Source of the DNA: Sulfitobacter donghicola DSW-25 = KCTC 12864 = JCM 14565
Lineage (GTDB): Bacteria; Pseudomonadota; Alphaproteobacteria; Rhodobacterales; Rhodobacteraceae
Length of the DNA stretch: 64,000 nt
Direction of reading: 5' to 3'
NCBI RefSeq assembly: GCF_000622405.1
Contig: NZ_JASF01000005.1
Location: 1,612,001 to 1,676,000, forward strand
Positions within the stretch are counted from its first letter, which is position 1; every line of letters begins with the position of its first letter. Below are positions 16,696-25,226 of this stretch, one piece after another. A program made the translations under genes and the position numbers. A model generated the notes under the pieces. It had not been told where the DNA came from. It saw only the letters and a program-made list of their open reading frames with translations, and made no database searches.

Positions 16696-17166
16696 ATGCG
16701 TAATTTTGATTTTGCCCCGCTTTACCGCTCGACTGTTGGCTTTGACCAAATCGCGAATATGATGGACCGCGTGCTAACAACCGACAACAGCCAGCCAAGC
16801 TATCCCCCTTACAATATCGAGAAACTGGAAAACGATGCGTACCGGATTTCAATCGCGGTTGCAGGGTTTTCCGATGCGGATTTGAGCGTCGAGGTCCGTG
16901 AAAAATCTCTGATCGTTTCCGCCAAAAAAGCAGATGAAGACGAGGGAAAATCCTATCTGCACCGCGGCATTGCAACGCGCGCGTTCGAGCGCCGTTTCCA
17001 TCTGGCTGACCATGTCGTTGTGACAGGTGCGGCCCACACCGATGGCATGCTGCACATTGAGCTAGAGCGGCAGGTGCCCGACGCGCTAAAGCCGCGACAG
17101 ATCCAAATTGCCTCCGAACGGGCGCAGATCACCAAGGATGTTGCGGGTGCAAAACCTGTGAACTGA
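16696..17166 (+). CDS. Small heat shock protein (Hsp20/IbpA family)
   Basis: This is an alpha-crystallin-domain chaperone that holds unfolding proteins during heat stress. The 156-residue protein begins MRNFDFAPLYRSTVGFDQ, the typical IbpA-type start. The crystallin domain runs from YNIEKLENDAYRISIAVAGF to RAFERRFHLADHVVVTGAAHTDGMLHIELER. The final VPDALKPRQIQI contains the I-x-I tail used in oligomer assembly. A heat-shock promoter and a ROSE-like thermometer precede it and a strong terminator follows, so it is a single-gene heat-induced unit controlled at both transcription and translation. Confidence 0.95.
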   Translation: MRNFDFAPLYRSTVGFDQIANMMDRVLTTDNSQPSYPPYNIEKLENDAYRISIAVAGFSDADLSVEVREKSLIVSAKKADEDEGKSYLHRGIATRAFERRFHLADHVVVTGAAHTDGMLHIELERQVPDALKPRQIQIASERAQITKDVAGAKPVN

Positions 17167-17190
17167 TTTCCCAGACCCTTAGAAATCGGA

Positions 17191-17232
17191 GAGGTCCGGC
17201 GCAATTGGCGCTGGGCCTCTTTTGCGTTTTTT
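17191..17232 (+). terminator. Terminator of hsp20
   Basis: Arms 17191-17202 and 17208-17219 pair over 12 bp (two G-U pairs) around a 5-nt loop and are followed by TTTT and a further T6 run up to 17232. This is a canonical Rho-independent terminator 25 bp after the hsp20 stop. Confidence 0.82.
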
Positions 17233-17305
17233 GGGGGTGATGCATACGAAATATAAAGACCTGGCTGCGATCTTTTTGTGAATAGATGCAGAGGAGGGCA
17301 GTCTG

Positions 17306-18034
17306 GTGTTCAATTTGTCTTGGTGTGCGGGCGCGGTGGTTGGTCTTTTCACCGCGACAAGCCTTTATGCAGGGGCCGTTTCACTGTTTGAGGCTGGCAG
17401 CTCGCGTGGTGCATTGATTACGCCCAAATCTGCTCCTGCCTCTGAAAAGGCGGCTGTGCCCGCCAGCCTGTTTATCGGACGCGAAGGGGCCAGTTTGTTT
17501 GCTCACCCGCCACGGGTGGAAAAGGCTCTCTTGCACTCTGGGTCTGGTTTGAAAGGGGATGCGGTTACGATTGTTCGGCAGATCATCGAACAAGCTGAAT
17601 CGCGCCATGATGGTTATGACGCGGTGCAGCATGGGGCGCGGATTAAGCCGCCCAAACGTCCCACACAAATGACTGTTGCCGAGATTTACGCCTGGATTGC
17701 AGCAACGCCGAACCAGCCGCATGCTATTGGGCGGTACCAGTTCATCCCCGCAACCTTGCGGCGGGTGATGGCAGAGGTTGGGGCCTCTCCCCAGCAACGG
17801 TTTTCGCCGCAACTTCAGGATCAACTGGCAGATGTATTGCTGGCTGATGCCGGTATTCACGACATCAAAGCAGGTCGGCTGAGCCGACGGGCGTTTATGA
17901 ATAACCTCGCAAAAATTTGGGCGGGTTTGCCGAATGATACGGGCAAGTCGCATTATGCAGGTTATGCGGGCAATAAGGCCAGTATGACATGGGCACGATT
18001 TGATGCGCAGATGGCGCAGGCCTTTGCGGAATAG
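17306..18034 (+). CDS. Exported protein with lambda-R-like lysozyme domain
   Basis: From a GTG start with GAGGAGGG upstream, the 242-residue protein has an N-terminal hydrophobic signal or anchor (CAGAVVGLFTATSLYAG), a linker, and a C-terminal domain (from about residue 85). That domain resembles the phage lambda R endolysin (GH104-type lytic transglycosylase). Points of match are a helix ending in Glu98 followed by HDGYDAV, an AIGRYQFIPATLRRV block parallel to lambda's GAGRYQLL, FSPQLQDQLADVLL, and a closing NLAKIWAGLPN parallel to lambda's NIWASLP. It probably cleaves or binds periplasmic peptidoglycan. Glu98 is the likely catalytic residue. No holin or other phage gene is near. Confidence 0.68.
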   Translation: MFNLSWCAGAVVGLFTATSLYAGAVSLFEAGSSRGALITPKSAPASEKAAVPASLFIGREGASLFAHPPRVEKALLHSGSGLKGDAVTIVRQIIEQAESRHDGYDAVQHGARIKPPKRPTQMTVAEIYAWIAATPNQPHAIGRYQFIPATLRRVMAEVGASPQQRFSPQLQDQLADVLLADAGIHDIKAGRLSRRAFMNNLAKIWAGLPNDTGKSHYAGYAGNKASMTWARFDAQMAQAFAE

Positions 18035-18036
18035 AA

Positions 18037-18065
18037 CCGCCGCTAAAGATGAACGATGGCGGCGG
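18037..18065. terminator. Hairpin between convergent genes
   Basis: CCGCCGC (18037-18043) can pair with GCGGCGG (about 18059-18065) around a 15-nt loop in the 43-bp gap between the lysozyme-like gene and the convergent gabD. No T-tract follows on either strand, so termination is uncertain. Confidence 0.35.
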
Positions 18066-18077
18066 CAAAGCGTTTGG

Positions 18078-19550
18078 TTAAACGCTCATGCAGATGTATT
18101 TCATTTCCAGATAGTCTTCGATCCCGTGGTGGCTGCCTTCGCGGCCTAGGCCTGATTGTTTGACACCACCAAAGGGGGCTACCTCGGTTGATATGATGCC
18201 TGTGTTGACGCCTACGATGCCGTATTCCAATGCCTCTGCGACTTTGTAAACGCGGCTGAGGTCGTTGGCGTAGAAATAGCTGGCCAGACCAAAGATGGTG
18301 TCATTGGCCATGGCGATCACGTCATCAACGTCATCAAATTTGAACAGGGGCGCAAGCGGACCAAAGGTTTCTTCTTGGGCGACTTTCATGTCCTGTGTCA
18401 CACCTGTCATGATGGTCGGAGCGAGGAAGTTGCCGTCCATGGCGCCATTCGCACCCAACACGATTTCCGCGCCTTTGGCTTTTGCGTCGTCGATGTGCTC
18501 TTTGACCTTACTGCCAGCCTCTGGGGTGATCAACGGCCCTAGATCAACACCTGCTTCAAACCCATCACCGACCTTCATTTTTTCAACAGCAGCGGTCAGC
18601 TTTTTGGCGAAGGCGTCATAAACTCCCGACTGCACATAGATGCGGTTTGCGCAGACACACGTCTGGCCGTTGTTGCGGAACTTGCACAGGATGGCGCCTT
18701 CGACGGCGGCATCCAGATCGGCGTCATCAAACACGATAAATGGCGCGTTGCCGCCCAATTCCATCGAACACTTCATGACCTGATCAGCGGCTTGCTTCAT
18801 CAGGATGCGGCCAACTTCGGTAGAACCGGTAAAGGTCAGTTTGCGTACGGCAGGGTTTTCGCAGAACTCTTTGCCGATCGCAGAGGAGGAGCTGGACGGC
18901 ACCACGTTGAAAACGCCAGCGGGGATGCCCGCGCGTTCGGCCAACACCCCCATGACGATCGCGCTGAGCGGCGTTTCTGCAGCAGGGCGAGCAACAAAGG
19001 AACAGCCAGCGGCCAAGGCCGGTGCCGCCTTGCGTGTGATCATCGCGTTGGGGAAGTTCCAGGGAGTGATCGAAGCCGCCACACCGATGGGTTGCTTTAG
19101 GACTGTAATGCGCTTGTCACGCTGGTGACCTGGAATGGTTTCGCCATAGATGCGTTTGGCTTCTTCACCAAAGAATTCGATAAAGGACGCGCCATAAGCG
19201 ATTTCACCCTTTGCTTCGGCAAGGGGTTTGCCCTGCTCAGCGGTCAGGATCATGCCTAAATCGTCTTGGTTTGCCATCATCAGGTCGAACCATTTGCGCA
19301 GAACACCAGCGCGTTCTTTACCTGTCCAGCTTGCCCATTCTTTCTGTGCAGCTTCGGCTTGCGCAATGGCGCCAGCGACCTGAGCGCGACTCAGATCAGC
19401 GACTTTTGCAACGATATCGCCGCGCGACGGGTTGGTGACGTCGAATGTGCCGTCTTCCCCGTCGATCCATTTTCCGCCAACATAAGCACGTGTTTCCAAT
19501 AGGCTAGGGTCAGCTAGCATTGATTTTAGATCGGTCGTCAAAGCAGTCAT
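18078..19550 (-). CDS. gabD: Succinate-semialdehyde dehydrogenase (NAD(P)+)
   Basis: This enzyme oxidises succinate semialdehyde to succinate in the 4-aminobutyrate (GABA) shunt. The 490-residue protein (start MTALTTDLKSML, with GGAGAA 7 nt upstream) shows aldehyde dehydrogenase motifs: TPWNFPNAMITRK, FTGSTEVGRILM, catalytic Glu in MELGGNAPFIVFDDADLD, catalytic Cys in NNGQTCVCANR, and EETFGPLAPLFKF. The closing KQSGLGREGSHHGIEDYLEMKYIC is typical of GabD. An upstream ATG would add 13 residues but lacks the ribosome site. It stands alone; no gabT is in the window. Glutarate-semialdehyde dehydrogenase activity is possible. Confidence 0.93.
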   Translation of the reverse strand: MTALTTDLKSMLADPSLLETRAYVGGKWIDGEDGTFDVTNPSRGDIVAKVADLSRAQVAGAIAQAEAAQKEWASWTGKERAGVLRKWFDLMMANQDDLGMILTAEQGKPLAEAKGEIAYGASFIEFFGEEAKRIYGETIPGHQRDKRITVLKQPIGVAASITPWNFPNAMITRKAAPALAAGCSFVARPAAETPLSAIVMGVLAERAGIPAGVFNVVPSSSSSAIGKEFCENPAVRKLTFTGSTEVGRILMKQAADQVMKCSMELGGNAPFIVFDDADLDAAVEGAILCKFRNNGQTCVCANRIYVQSGVYDAFAKKLTAAVEKMKVGDGFEAGVDLGPLITPEAGSKVKEHIDDAKAKGAEIVLGANGAMDGNFLAPTIMTGVTQDMKVAQEETFGPLAPLFKFDDVDDVIAMANDTIFGLASYFYANDLSRVYKVAEALEYGIVGVNTGIISTEVAPFGGVKQSGLGREGSHHGIEDYLEMKYICMSV

Positions 19551-19632
19551 TGCGCATTCTCCTTGAATTCTTACTGGCAGGGAAATCAACTCTGGATATG
19601 ATTGTCCAGTTCGCTTTGAAAGGAACCACGGG

Positions 19633-20424
19633 ATGAAATTCGACGATGCTTATGCAAACGGGGCCTATATCGACGGGGCAGATGCCTATCCAGACCGTTG
19701 GGAAGAGGCGGCTTTAGCCTTTCGTGAAAAACTGGGCGCTCGGGCGCAGCTAGGTGTTTCATATGGGCCATCGGCGCGCCAAACATTCGATTTCTTTCAA
19801 CCGTCGGGCGTCGGGCGCGGAACCATGGTTTTTGTGCATGGTGGATATTGGAAAGCATTTGATAAATCTTCTTGGTCACATCTTGCGGCGGGGGCTTTGG
19901 CACGCGGATGGGCCGTTGCGATCCCAAGCTATGATTTATGCCCTGATGTGCGTATCGCCGATATAACGCGCCAAATCGCCGCTGCGGTAAGTAAGATTGC
20001 TGATCGAACATTTGGCCCGATGGCTTTGGCAGGGCATTCCGCGGGCGGGCATTTGGTATGCCGGATGACTGATCCGTTGATCCTGCCATCGGAAATCAGA
20101 GGGCGGATAAAACAGATTGTATCAATCTCTCCTGTCGCCGATTTGGAACCTTTGATGCAAACCACCATGAACGAGGATCTATATATTGATGCGGCAGAAG
20201 CAATTGCAGAAAGCCCCGTGAACATGCAGCCCCCCCATGGGTTGGATTTGACGATATGGGTTGGTGCAGATGAGCGCCCCGCGTTTTTGGAGCAATCTGA
20301 AAAATTGGCGCGAAGCTGGGGTGCAAAACGTGTGGCCGAAGAGGGGAAGCACCATTTTGATGTGATTGATTCATTAGCAGACCCAGATAGCCCGATGACC
20401 AAGGCGCTGTTGGGGTTAAAGTAG
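19633..20424 (+). CDS. Alpha/beta hydrolase, arylformamidase-like
   Basis: The 263-residue cytoplasmic protein has the HGGYW oxyanion motif (FVHGGYWKAFDKSSW) and the nucleophile elbow GHSAGGHL. It also has a late KHHFDVID segment carrying the likely catalytic His. HGGYW and the overall length match kynurenine formamidases and related esterases that hydrolyse N-formylkynurenine. No other kynurenine-pathway gene is near, so the substrate is uncertain. It is divergent from gabD, with about 80 bp between the starts. Confidence 0.8.
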   Translation: MKFDDAYANGAYIDGADAYPDRWEEAALAFREKLGARAQLGVSYGPSARQTFDFFQPSGVGRGTMVFVHGGYWKAFDKSSWSHLAAGALARGWAVAIPSYDLCPDVRIADITRQIAAAVSKIADRTFGPMALAGHSAGGHLVCRMTDPLILPSEIRGRIKQIVSISPVADLEPLMQTTMNEDLYIDAAEAIAESPVNMQPPHGLDLTIWVGADERPAFLEQSEKLARSWGAKRVAEEGKHHFDVIDSLADPDSPMTKALLGLK

Positions 20425-20520
20425 CACTATTTAACCGAGGTCATTTCGTGGCGGGGCTGTTCAGGCTTCACATTGTGGCGGTGTTTTGCAAAACTTCCCT
20501 CATAGAATGAATGCAGGGGA

Positions 20521-20537
20521 TGTAAATTCAGTTTACA
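20521..20537. promoter_or_regulatory. Inverted repeat in the promoter region of the unknown AAA+ cluster
   Basis: TGTAAA (20521-20526) and TTTACA (20532-20537) form a perfect inverted repeat with a 5-bp spacer, 43 bp before the ATG of the first cluster gene, in a 155-bp intergenic gap. This is a good position for an operator. The half-site does not match a regulator I can name with confidence. Confidence 0.45.
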
Positions 20538-20579
20538 TTGCCTATATATGTGAAAATAATTGATTATACGGAGTTTTTA

Positions 20580-21656
20580 ATGGCTAATCTCGATGCGCAG
20601 GTCCGCGAATCTCAGGCTCAGGTGGCCGAAGCACAAGGCAAAATTGCTGAGCTGACGAGCAGGATTGAAACAGCACGTGCCAAGCTGAAATCGGGCGAGG
20701 CGGCTGAAATTGATATCGAAAACGCCTCCCTTGAAGATGTGCACGCCCACACTGAGGTGATGAACGCCAATATTGCCGAACTGATTATGGGGCTCGACGA
20801 TGTTACTGCGGGCTTTTCCCGAGATTTTGACGAGATGCGCTCAAAGACCGGATGGGAAAGCATTATCGGCATTTTCTCTTCTGCAAAGTCTGACAGCATG
20901 CGCCAAGAGCGCGTTCGCTCGGCCTCGATCGACGACAAGTTGCAGGATCTGATCGCAAAGTCGGATACAATTGTTCAGCTTCTTGAAGGGCAGCTTGCCG
21001 TTTTGGAAGAGCAGAAAACCAAGGTTGAAGGCAATTTGGTCGAAACTCTGGATGACCGCGAAATGACTGTGGCCGAGCTGGAAGCGTTGCGCAACGATAT
21101 TGCTGGCATGGACCCAGAGATCATCAAGCTGGAAAATGCCATTGCCTCGGAAACGGATGCGGCAAAGCGTACGGCGTTGGAAACGCAATTGGCCGAGGCA
21201 AACAGCCGCTACAATGCGATGGTTCAGGAAGAGCAGGTAAAGCTTGCGAAATCCCAGACGTTGGAACGCTACATCGACAAAGGTAAAACTTGGGTAGACA
21301 GTTTGCAGAACCAAGCGGCGACCCAGATGGTGCTGATCAACAAATTGCAGACCGACACCAAACAGCGTGTCGTTCTGTACGATGCGTTGACCAAATCCCT
21401 AAAAACCGCGCAGCAACAGGATGTCGCGCACCGGATTAACGAGATCGGTGTAAAGACAGACCAAGAGGCGCAATCAGCGATGGCGGGTATTGGCTCTGCT
21501 ACCAATGCGCGTATGGCTGAAATGATGGAAAAGCACGAAGATCACATGGTGTTTGCCCGCGACGTGTTAGAGCAGAAAGCCAAAGCAGACGAACGTTTTG
21601 CGCGCCGTTTCCAAAAGATCATCGAAAAGCACGACAGCAATGCGTATGGCGAATGA
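20580..21656 (+). CDS. Long coiled-coil protein, first gene of unknown AAA+ cluster
   Basis: Starting at the ATG after CGGAG, the 358-residue protein is almost entirely helical, rich in Ala, Glu, Gln and Lys, with heptad patterns. It starts with ANLDAQVRESQAQVAEAQGK and continues through VQLLEGQLAVLEEQKTKVEG and LETQLAEANSRYNAM. It has no signal peptide and no membrane segment, so it is probably cytoplasmic or peripheral. The helix pattern faintly recalls TelA/toxic-anion-resistance proteins, but I see no decisive motif. An ORF start 42 bp upstream is less likely for want of a ribosome site. Its stop overlaps the next ORF, pointing to an operon. Confidence 0.85.
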   Translation: MANLDAQVRESQAQVAEAQGKIAELTSRIETARAKLKSGEAAEIDIENASLEDVHAHTEVMNANIAELIMGLDDVTAGFSRDFDEMRSKTGWESIIGIFSSAKSDSMRQERVRSASIDDKLQDLIAKSDTIVQLLEGQLAVLEEQKTKVEGNLVETLDDREMTVAELEALRNDIAGMDPEIIKLENAIASETDAAKRTALETQLAEANSRYNAMVQEEQVKLAKSQTLERYIDKGKTWVDSLQNQAATQMVLINKLQTDTKQRVVLYDALTKSLKTAQQQDVAHRINEIGVKTDQEAQSAMAGIGSATNARMAEMMEKHEDHMVFARDVLEQKAKADERFARRFQKIIEKHDSNAYGE

Positions 21657-21780
21657 TCCCGATGGCAAAACACCTGAAGTTGCCATAACCAAAACCACAA
21701 GGCGTTGGTTTAACTGGTCTTTGGTTTTTGATCTAATTCTGGTGATCCCACGTGAAATTATAGGTTGGGTAAGTCGATGA
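21646..21780 (+). CDS. 44-residue membrane protein of the AAA+ cluster
   Basis: The ATG at 21646 lies inside the end of the coiled-coil gene (11-bp overlap), and the TGA at 21778-21780 overlaps the next gene's ATG as ATGA. The peptide has a charged N-terminus (MANDPDGKTPEVAITKTTRR) and one hydrophobic segment (WFNWSLVFDLILVIPREIIGWV), so it is a likely single-pass membrane peptide. The overlaps at both ends make it likely to be real and translated together with its neighbours. Its function is unknown. Confidence 0.65.
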   Translation: MANDPDGKTPEVAITKTTRRWFNWSLVFDLILVIPREIIGWVSR

Positions 21781-22895
21781 CGGACCCAACCGCCGATCAT
21801 TACGGCCTAAAAGATACTTTCGCCAGCCGCCGTTACTTTGCCAAGTTTCAAGGCATCATGCAGCATATGCTGCGTGTTGCAGGTGTGATGGAGGCCGAAG
21901 GTAAACTGTCGCGTGACGAGGTGAATATCCTCGCAAGCTATGCGGTAAAACTGACCTATACATTCAAAGCGCTGAGTTGGAAGTACCTCTTGGTTGGGCG
22001 CGAAACAGGGCGCTTTTTCGGCTCTCTTATGATTGACGGCCGCGATAGTGGTTTTCCCGTCACCGAAGAATTGATGACCATGGCGAATGATGCACAACAG
22101 GCCAAGGTACATCTTTCGACAATGCCATCGGTTGAGGTGCACAAGGATCGTATGGTCCAGACCATCCTAAGCGAGCAAAAGCTGCCGACAAAACTCCAGT
22201 TTAGTCTCTCACAAAGGCTCTATTACGAGGAATTACTGAGGGGCGATCTGTTTTGGGTCCGCAATGATGCGCAGATCGAATGGATCGGTGAAAAGGATGG
22301 CCGTCGAAGCTATCGCATCCATTGGGCGACTTATGACAGCCAAGTGAACCTGCCAGTTATCTACATCATGGAGGTTGAGGATTCAGGCCGCGAAGCCTTG
22401 CCTCGCGATACGCGCAGATGGCCCGAAGTGCAGGCCCACCTCAGTGCGCAGGCGCTGGGCGGACTGAAGTTGGTGACCATCGCCCGTGGCTTTGACGAAG
22501 ACTTTGACGACCTGCACCCCAAACGCCTGCGCAGATTCCATTTGGGGCCAATGTATAGCCATGCGTATACCCGTCAAAACGGGCCGCTGCGCGATGTGCT
22601 GGCCGAGGCAAAAGCGCCCGAGGGCGATGATTGGGCGATGGTCTGGACCGAAGAAGATTTGCTGTCTGATAGCGTGATCCATGAAAAGTCAGGCTGGTTT
22701 TCAAAGGTCGAACGTCAGATTTTTGCGCTCGACCCAATGGGCGGGCAAATGCCCGACATGGGCGCGACAAGAACCGAGCGTAGCATCATCTTGCCCCAGC
22801 GCCCTTATCAAGTCCTCGAAGAACACAATCCGCCGGGGTTTGCCGGTGTGCGCAAATTTGTTGTGAACAACGCGGGGCGCGTATTGCAATATTAG
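21777..22895 (+). CDS. Protein of unknown function in the AAA+ cluster
   Basis: The 372-residue protein begins MTDPTADHYGLKDTFASRRYF at an ATG overlapping the preceding TGA. An N-terminal helical part (AGVMEAEGKLSRDEVNILAS) is followed by a mixed domain with VRNDAQIEWIGEKDGRRSYRI, LPVIYIMEVED and RRFHLGPMYSHAYTRQNG. It has no membrane segment or signal peptide. Conserved-looking blocks suggest an enzyme or adaptor domain, but I recognise no family. It lies directly upstream of the AAA+ gene (64-bp gap), suggesting a substrate-recognition or partner role. Confidence 0.8.
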   Translation: MTDPTADHYGLKDTFASRRYFAKFQGIMQHMLRVAGVMEAEGKLSRDEVNILASYAVKLTYTFKALSWKYLLVGRETGRFFGSLMIDGRDSGFPVTEELMTMANDAQQAKVHLSTMPSVEVHKDRMVQTILSEQKLPTKLQFSLSQRLYYEELLRGDLFWVRNDAQIEWIGEKDGRRSYRIHWATYDSQVNLPVIYIMEVEDSGREALPRDTRRWPEVQAHLSAQALGGLKLVTIARGFDEDFDDLHPKRLRRFHLGPMYSHAYTRQNGPLRDVLAEAKAPEGDDWAMVWTEEDLLSDSVIHEKSGWFSKVERQIFALDPMGGQMPDMGATRTERSIILPQRPYQVLEEHNPPGFAGVRKFVVNNAGRVLQY

Positions 22896-22959
22896 GCCTC
22901 GTATTTCCGAGCGTCAGATTTTTAGCCCAATGGCATTTTAGAATTTTGGAGAATTTATC

Positions 22960-24894
22960 ATGAGCCAAACATCAGATCAGATGGAACTCCGCGAAGAAGA
23001 CATCGCCAAACACATCAGCATGGCACAGTCACTGATCGAAGGGTTCGATCATGCGCCGCGCATTGGTAAATCGGCTGATGAACCCACACCCGAGCGTTCA
23101 TCGGGCGTTGGTACGCGTCGGCGTTTTCGGTCAACCACGCCAGGGTTGGTGACACAGCGGCGCACGGCCTCTGGCGCTGTTCAGTTGATCGCGCGGGTTG
23201 AGGGGGCTGACGATGACGATGCGTTGATGTCGCCGCTGCAATCTACAGTGCTTCACGCGCTGCGTCGCGCGATTGCCATTGCATTGGCCGTGGCCGAAAA
23301 CTTTGCCGAGCAGTCCAGCCTTGGCGATCTCAAACGCGCTAACCTCGAAGGGTCTCTTCCTGCGGCGCGCAAGGCCGAATTTTCCGAGCTGTTGGCGGCA
23401 GAGGCGCTTGTCACGCTATATGTCTTTGGCAATGCGACCGCCTATCTGTTGTCGTCCCACCTGACCGAAGCCACCGTTGAGGTTGGCGAGGTCGAAGAGG
23501 TGCTGACCGATAACGGCCAGACCGCGCTGCACGGCGCGCTGTGGGAGCTGGATCAGGACATCGCCGCTCATGCCCAAGATGACCCGCGCCTTGTCGCCAC
23601 GGTTAGCGCCTTTGCCGAAATGTTGATGGAAAAGGTCGCCCTTCGCGCCGCCTCTGCCCCGCGGCTAGAGGCGTTTTCGGCGGCCGCATGGCACGTCGAG
23701 GCGGATGATTTCACTGTGCGCGGGTTTAGCCCCGCGTCCAAGGCAAAGTCATCCAAGCTGACCATGACCTTCAAAAAACCGAATGAGGTTGTCGGCAACC
23801 ACATCGCAAAATATCAGGCGATGAAGCTGGCCAAAATGCTGATGGCCTATGACTTTGACCGCCGCTTGAACCCGTTTGCAGAACTTGGAGGGTTCATCTT
23901 TACCTTCATGGGGGATGGCGCACCGGGGACGGGTAAAACCACCCTGATCCAGATGATGGCGGGGCTGATTTCCGATTATTGCGGCAACGTGGATTACCCG
24001 TTCCGCTATCAAAACCTGAGCACCGATAACATCGACAGCTATCAGGGGAAATCGGGCCAGAACGCCAAGGCATTTATCAACAACGTGATTGATCCTTCGG
24101 TCATTGGCTTTGGCACGATCGACGATATCGACCAGCTGGCGGGTAAGCGGGGTGATCGCCAATCCAGCGCGGGCCAGTTGGAAATCACCGCTGTGCTGAT
24201 GGAGAGCTTTGCAGGCGCGAACACCGTTGTGCGCGGGAATTGCACCTTTGGCATGTTCTCGAACTATCCCGAAAACGTGGATGATGCGCTGCGCCAACGG
24301 GCGGGTGCGCGTTTCCTTGTGGATGGTCCGCAAACACGTGATGATTATGTCGATATCCTTTATCTGCTGATGGGCAAAAACCACGATATCCCGCTGGGCG
24401 ATCACGAGGTGTTTGAGGCGCAGGCAATCAAGAAAGCAGTCGCCGCATCGTTTGAAGGCCACTCAAAACCGCATGAAGCAGGGCTGCTCACCGTTTATGA
24501 CGCCGTGCGCGAAAAGGTCGGAGAGCTGGATACAATCAACAAGCTGGGCACCTACCTAAAAGGCATCCAAGAGGCCGACCCAAGGTTCACTGGACGCGCG
24601 ATTAAAAACATCACCGACGCGGTAAAAGTCCGCGCGATGGATTTTGAACTGCCCGATGAATGGATGGAACAACCCGACCTGTTCCTGTTCAAAAACTACG
24701 ATGAAAAGAAAGCAATGATCGAAGACATGCGCCAGCCGATCACGGTGGACATGGTCGTGCAAGAGATCAACCGCTACGCGGATTCCGAATTCCGCTATGC
24801 CGATAAATCGGATGAGGTGGCGATTGAAAACATGGTGCGGGATATGGGCCGGAGTGTTGAGGCGAAGAAGCGATTTTTAGGAGAAGATGGATGA
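22960..24894 (+). CDS. AAA+ ATPase of unknown cluster
   Basis: The 644-residue protein has an N-terminal half (about 1-300) with a basic, probably disordered stretch (RRRFRSTTPGLVTQRR) and helices. An AAA+ module follows. Walker A is GDGAPGTGKTT (318-328, Lys326), Walker B is GFGTIDDIDQ (Asp388, Asp389), sensor 1 is the Asn of FGMFSN (Asn435), and arginine-finger candidates are Arg445 and Arg447 in ALRQRAGARF. All catalytic residues look intact, so it is likely an active remodelling ATPase. It is the only obvious enzyme of the cluster. Its TGA overlaps the next ATG (ATGA). Confidence 0.9.
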   Translation: MSQTSDQMELREEDIAKHISMAQSLIEGFDHAPRIGKSADEPTPERSSGVGTRRRFRSTTPGLVTQRRTASGAVQLIARVEGADDDDALMSPLQSTVLHALRRAIAIALAVAENFAEQSSLGDLKRANLEGSLPAARKAEFSELLAAEALVTLYVFGNATAYLLSSHLTEATVEVGEVEEVLTDNGQTALHGALWELDQDIAAHAQDDPRLVATVSAFAEMLMEKVALRAASAPRLEAFSAAAWHVEADDFTVRGFSPASKAKSSKLTMTFKKPNEVVGNHIAKYQAMKLAKMLMAYDFDRRLNPFAELGGFIFTFMGDGAPGTGKTTLIQMMAGLISDYCGNVDYPFRYQNLSTDNIDSYQGKSGQNAKAFINNVIDPSVIGFGTIDDIDQLAGKRGDRQSSAGQLEITAVLMESFAGANTVVRGNCTFGMFSNYPENVDDALRQRAGARFLVDGPQTRDDYVDILYLLMGKNHDIPLGDHEVFEAQAIKKAVAASFEGHSKPHEAGLLTVYDAVREKVGELDTINKLGTYLKGIQEADPRFTGRAIKNITDAVKVRAMDFELPDEWMEQPDLFLFKNYDEKKAMIEDMRQPITVDMVVQEINRYADSEFRYADKSDEVAIENMVRDMGRSVEAKKRFLGEDG

Positions 24895-25178
24895 CGCTAT
24901 ATGTGATGATCGCGGTGGCATTGGCCGTGGGAATTTTCCTGCCGTTGCGGTGGCACCTGTGGGGGTTTCTGGCCGCGAGTGCCGCTCTCTTTATTGCGCA
25001 GGCGGGGGTTAGTACCGCAGGGGGCTATGAAGGGCTGCCGTTTGCGGAGACGCTGGTGTTTTTTAATGAATCATGGGCGTCTTATGTGGGGTATAATTTG
25101 CAACTCACCTACCGTGCATTTGCCCTGCCGTTGTTTGCCTTGGCGGTGCCGTTTGTGTTCCGTTTGGGCCGGTCGTGA
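24891..25178 (+). CDS. 95-residue membrane protein of the AAA+ cluster
   Basis: It starts at an ATGA overlap with the AAA+ gene. Three hydrophobic segments are visible: LYVMIAVALAVGIFLPL, WGFLAASAALFIAQAGV and ALPLFALAVPFVFRLG. Between the last two is a polar loop (GGYEGLPFAETLVFFNESW). The family is unknown. Coupling to the ATPase gene suggests that the ATPase works at or on the inner membrane. The following 48 bp lead into the Mrr-type endonuclease gene. Confidence 0.75.
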   Translation: MTLYVMIAVALAVGIFLPLRWHLWGFLAASAALFIAQAGVSTAGGYEGLPFAETLVFFNESWASYVGYNLQLTYRAFALPLFALAVPFVFRLGRS

Positions 25179-25226
25179 GAGCGTTGGGTCGGATGGAAAG
25201 TGGGAGCGGTATTTGGAGGGTAGGAG

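Noticed and set aside
23749..24462. 237-codon minus-strand ORF opposite the AAA+ gene
   Set aside because: It lies opposite the AAA+ motifs and has no recognisable domain; it is a shadow of the high-GC third-position bias.
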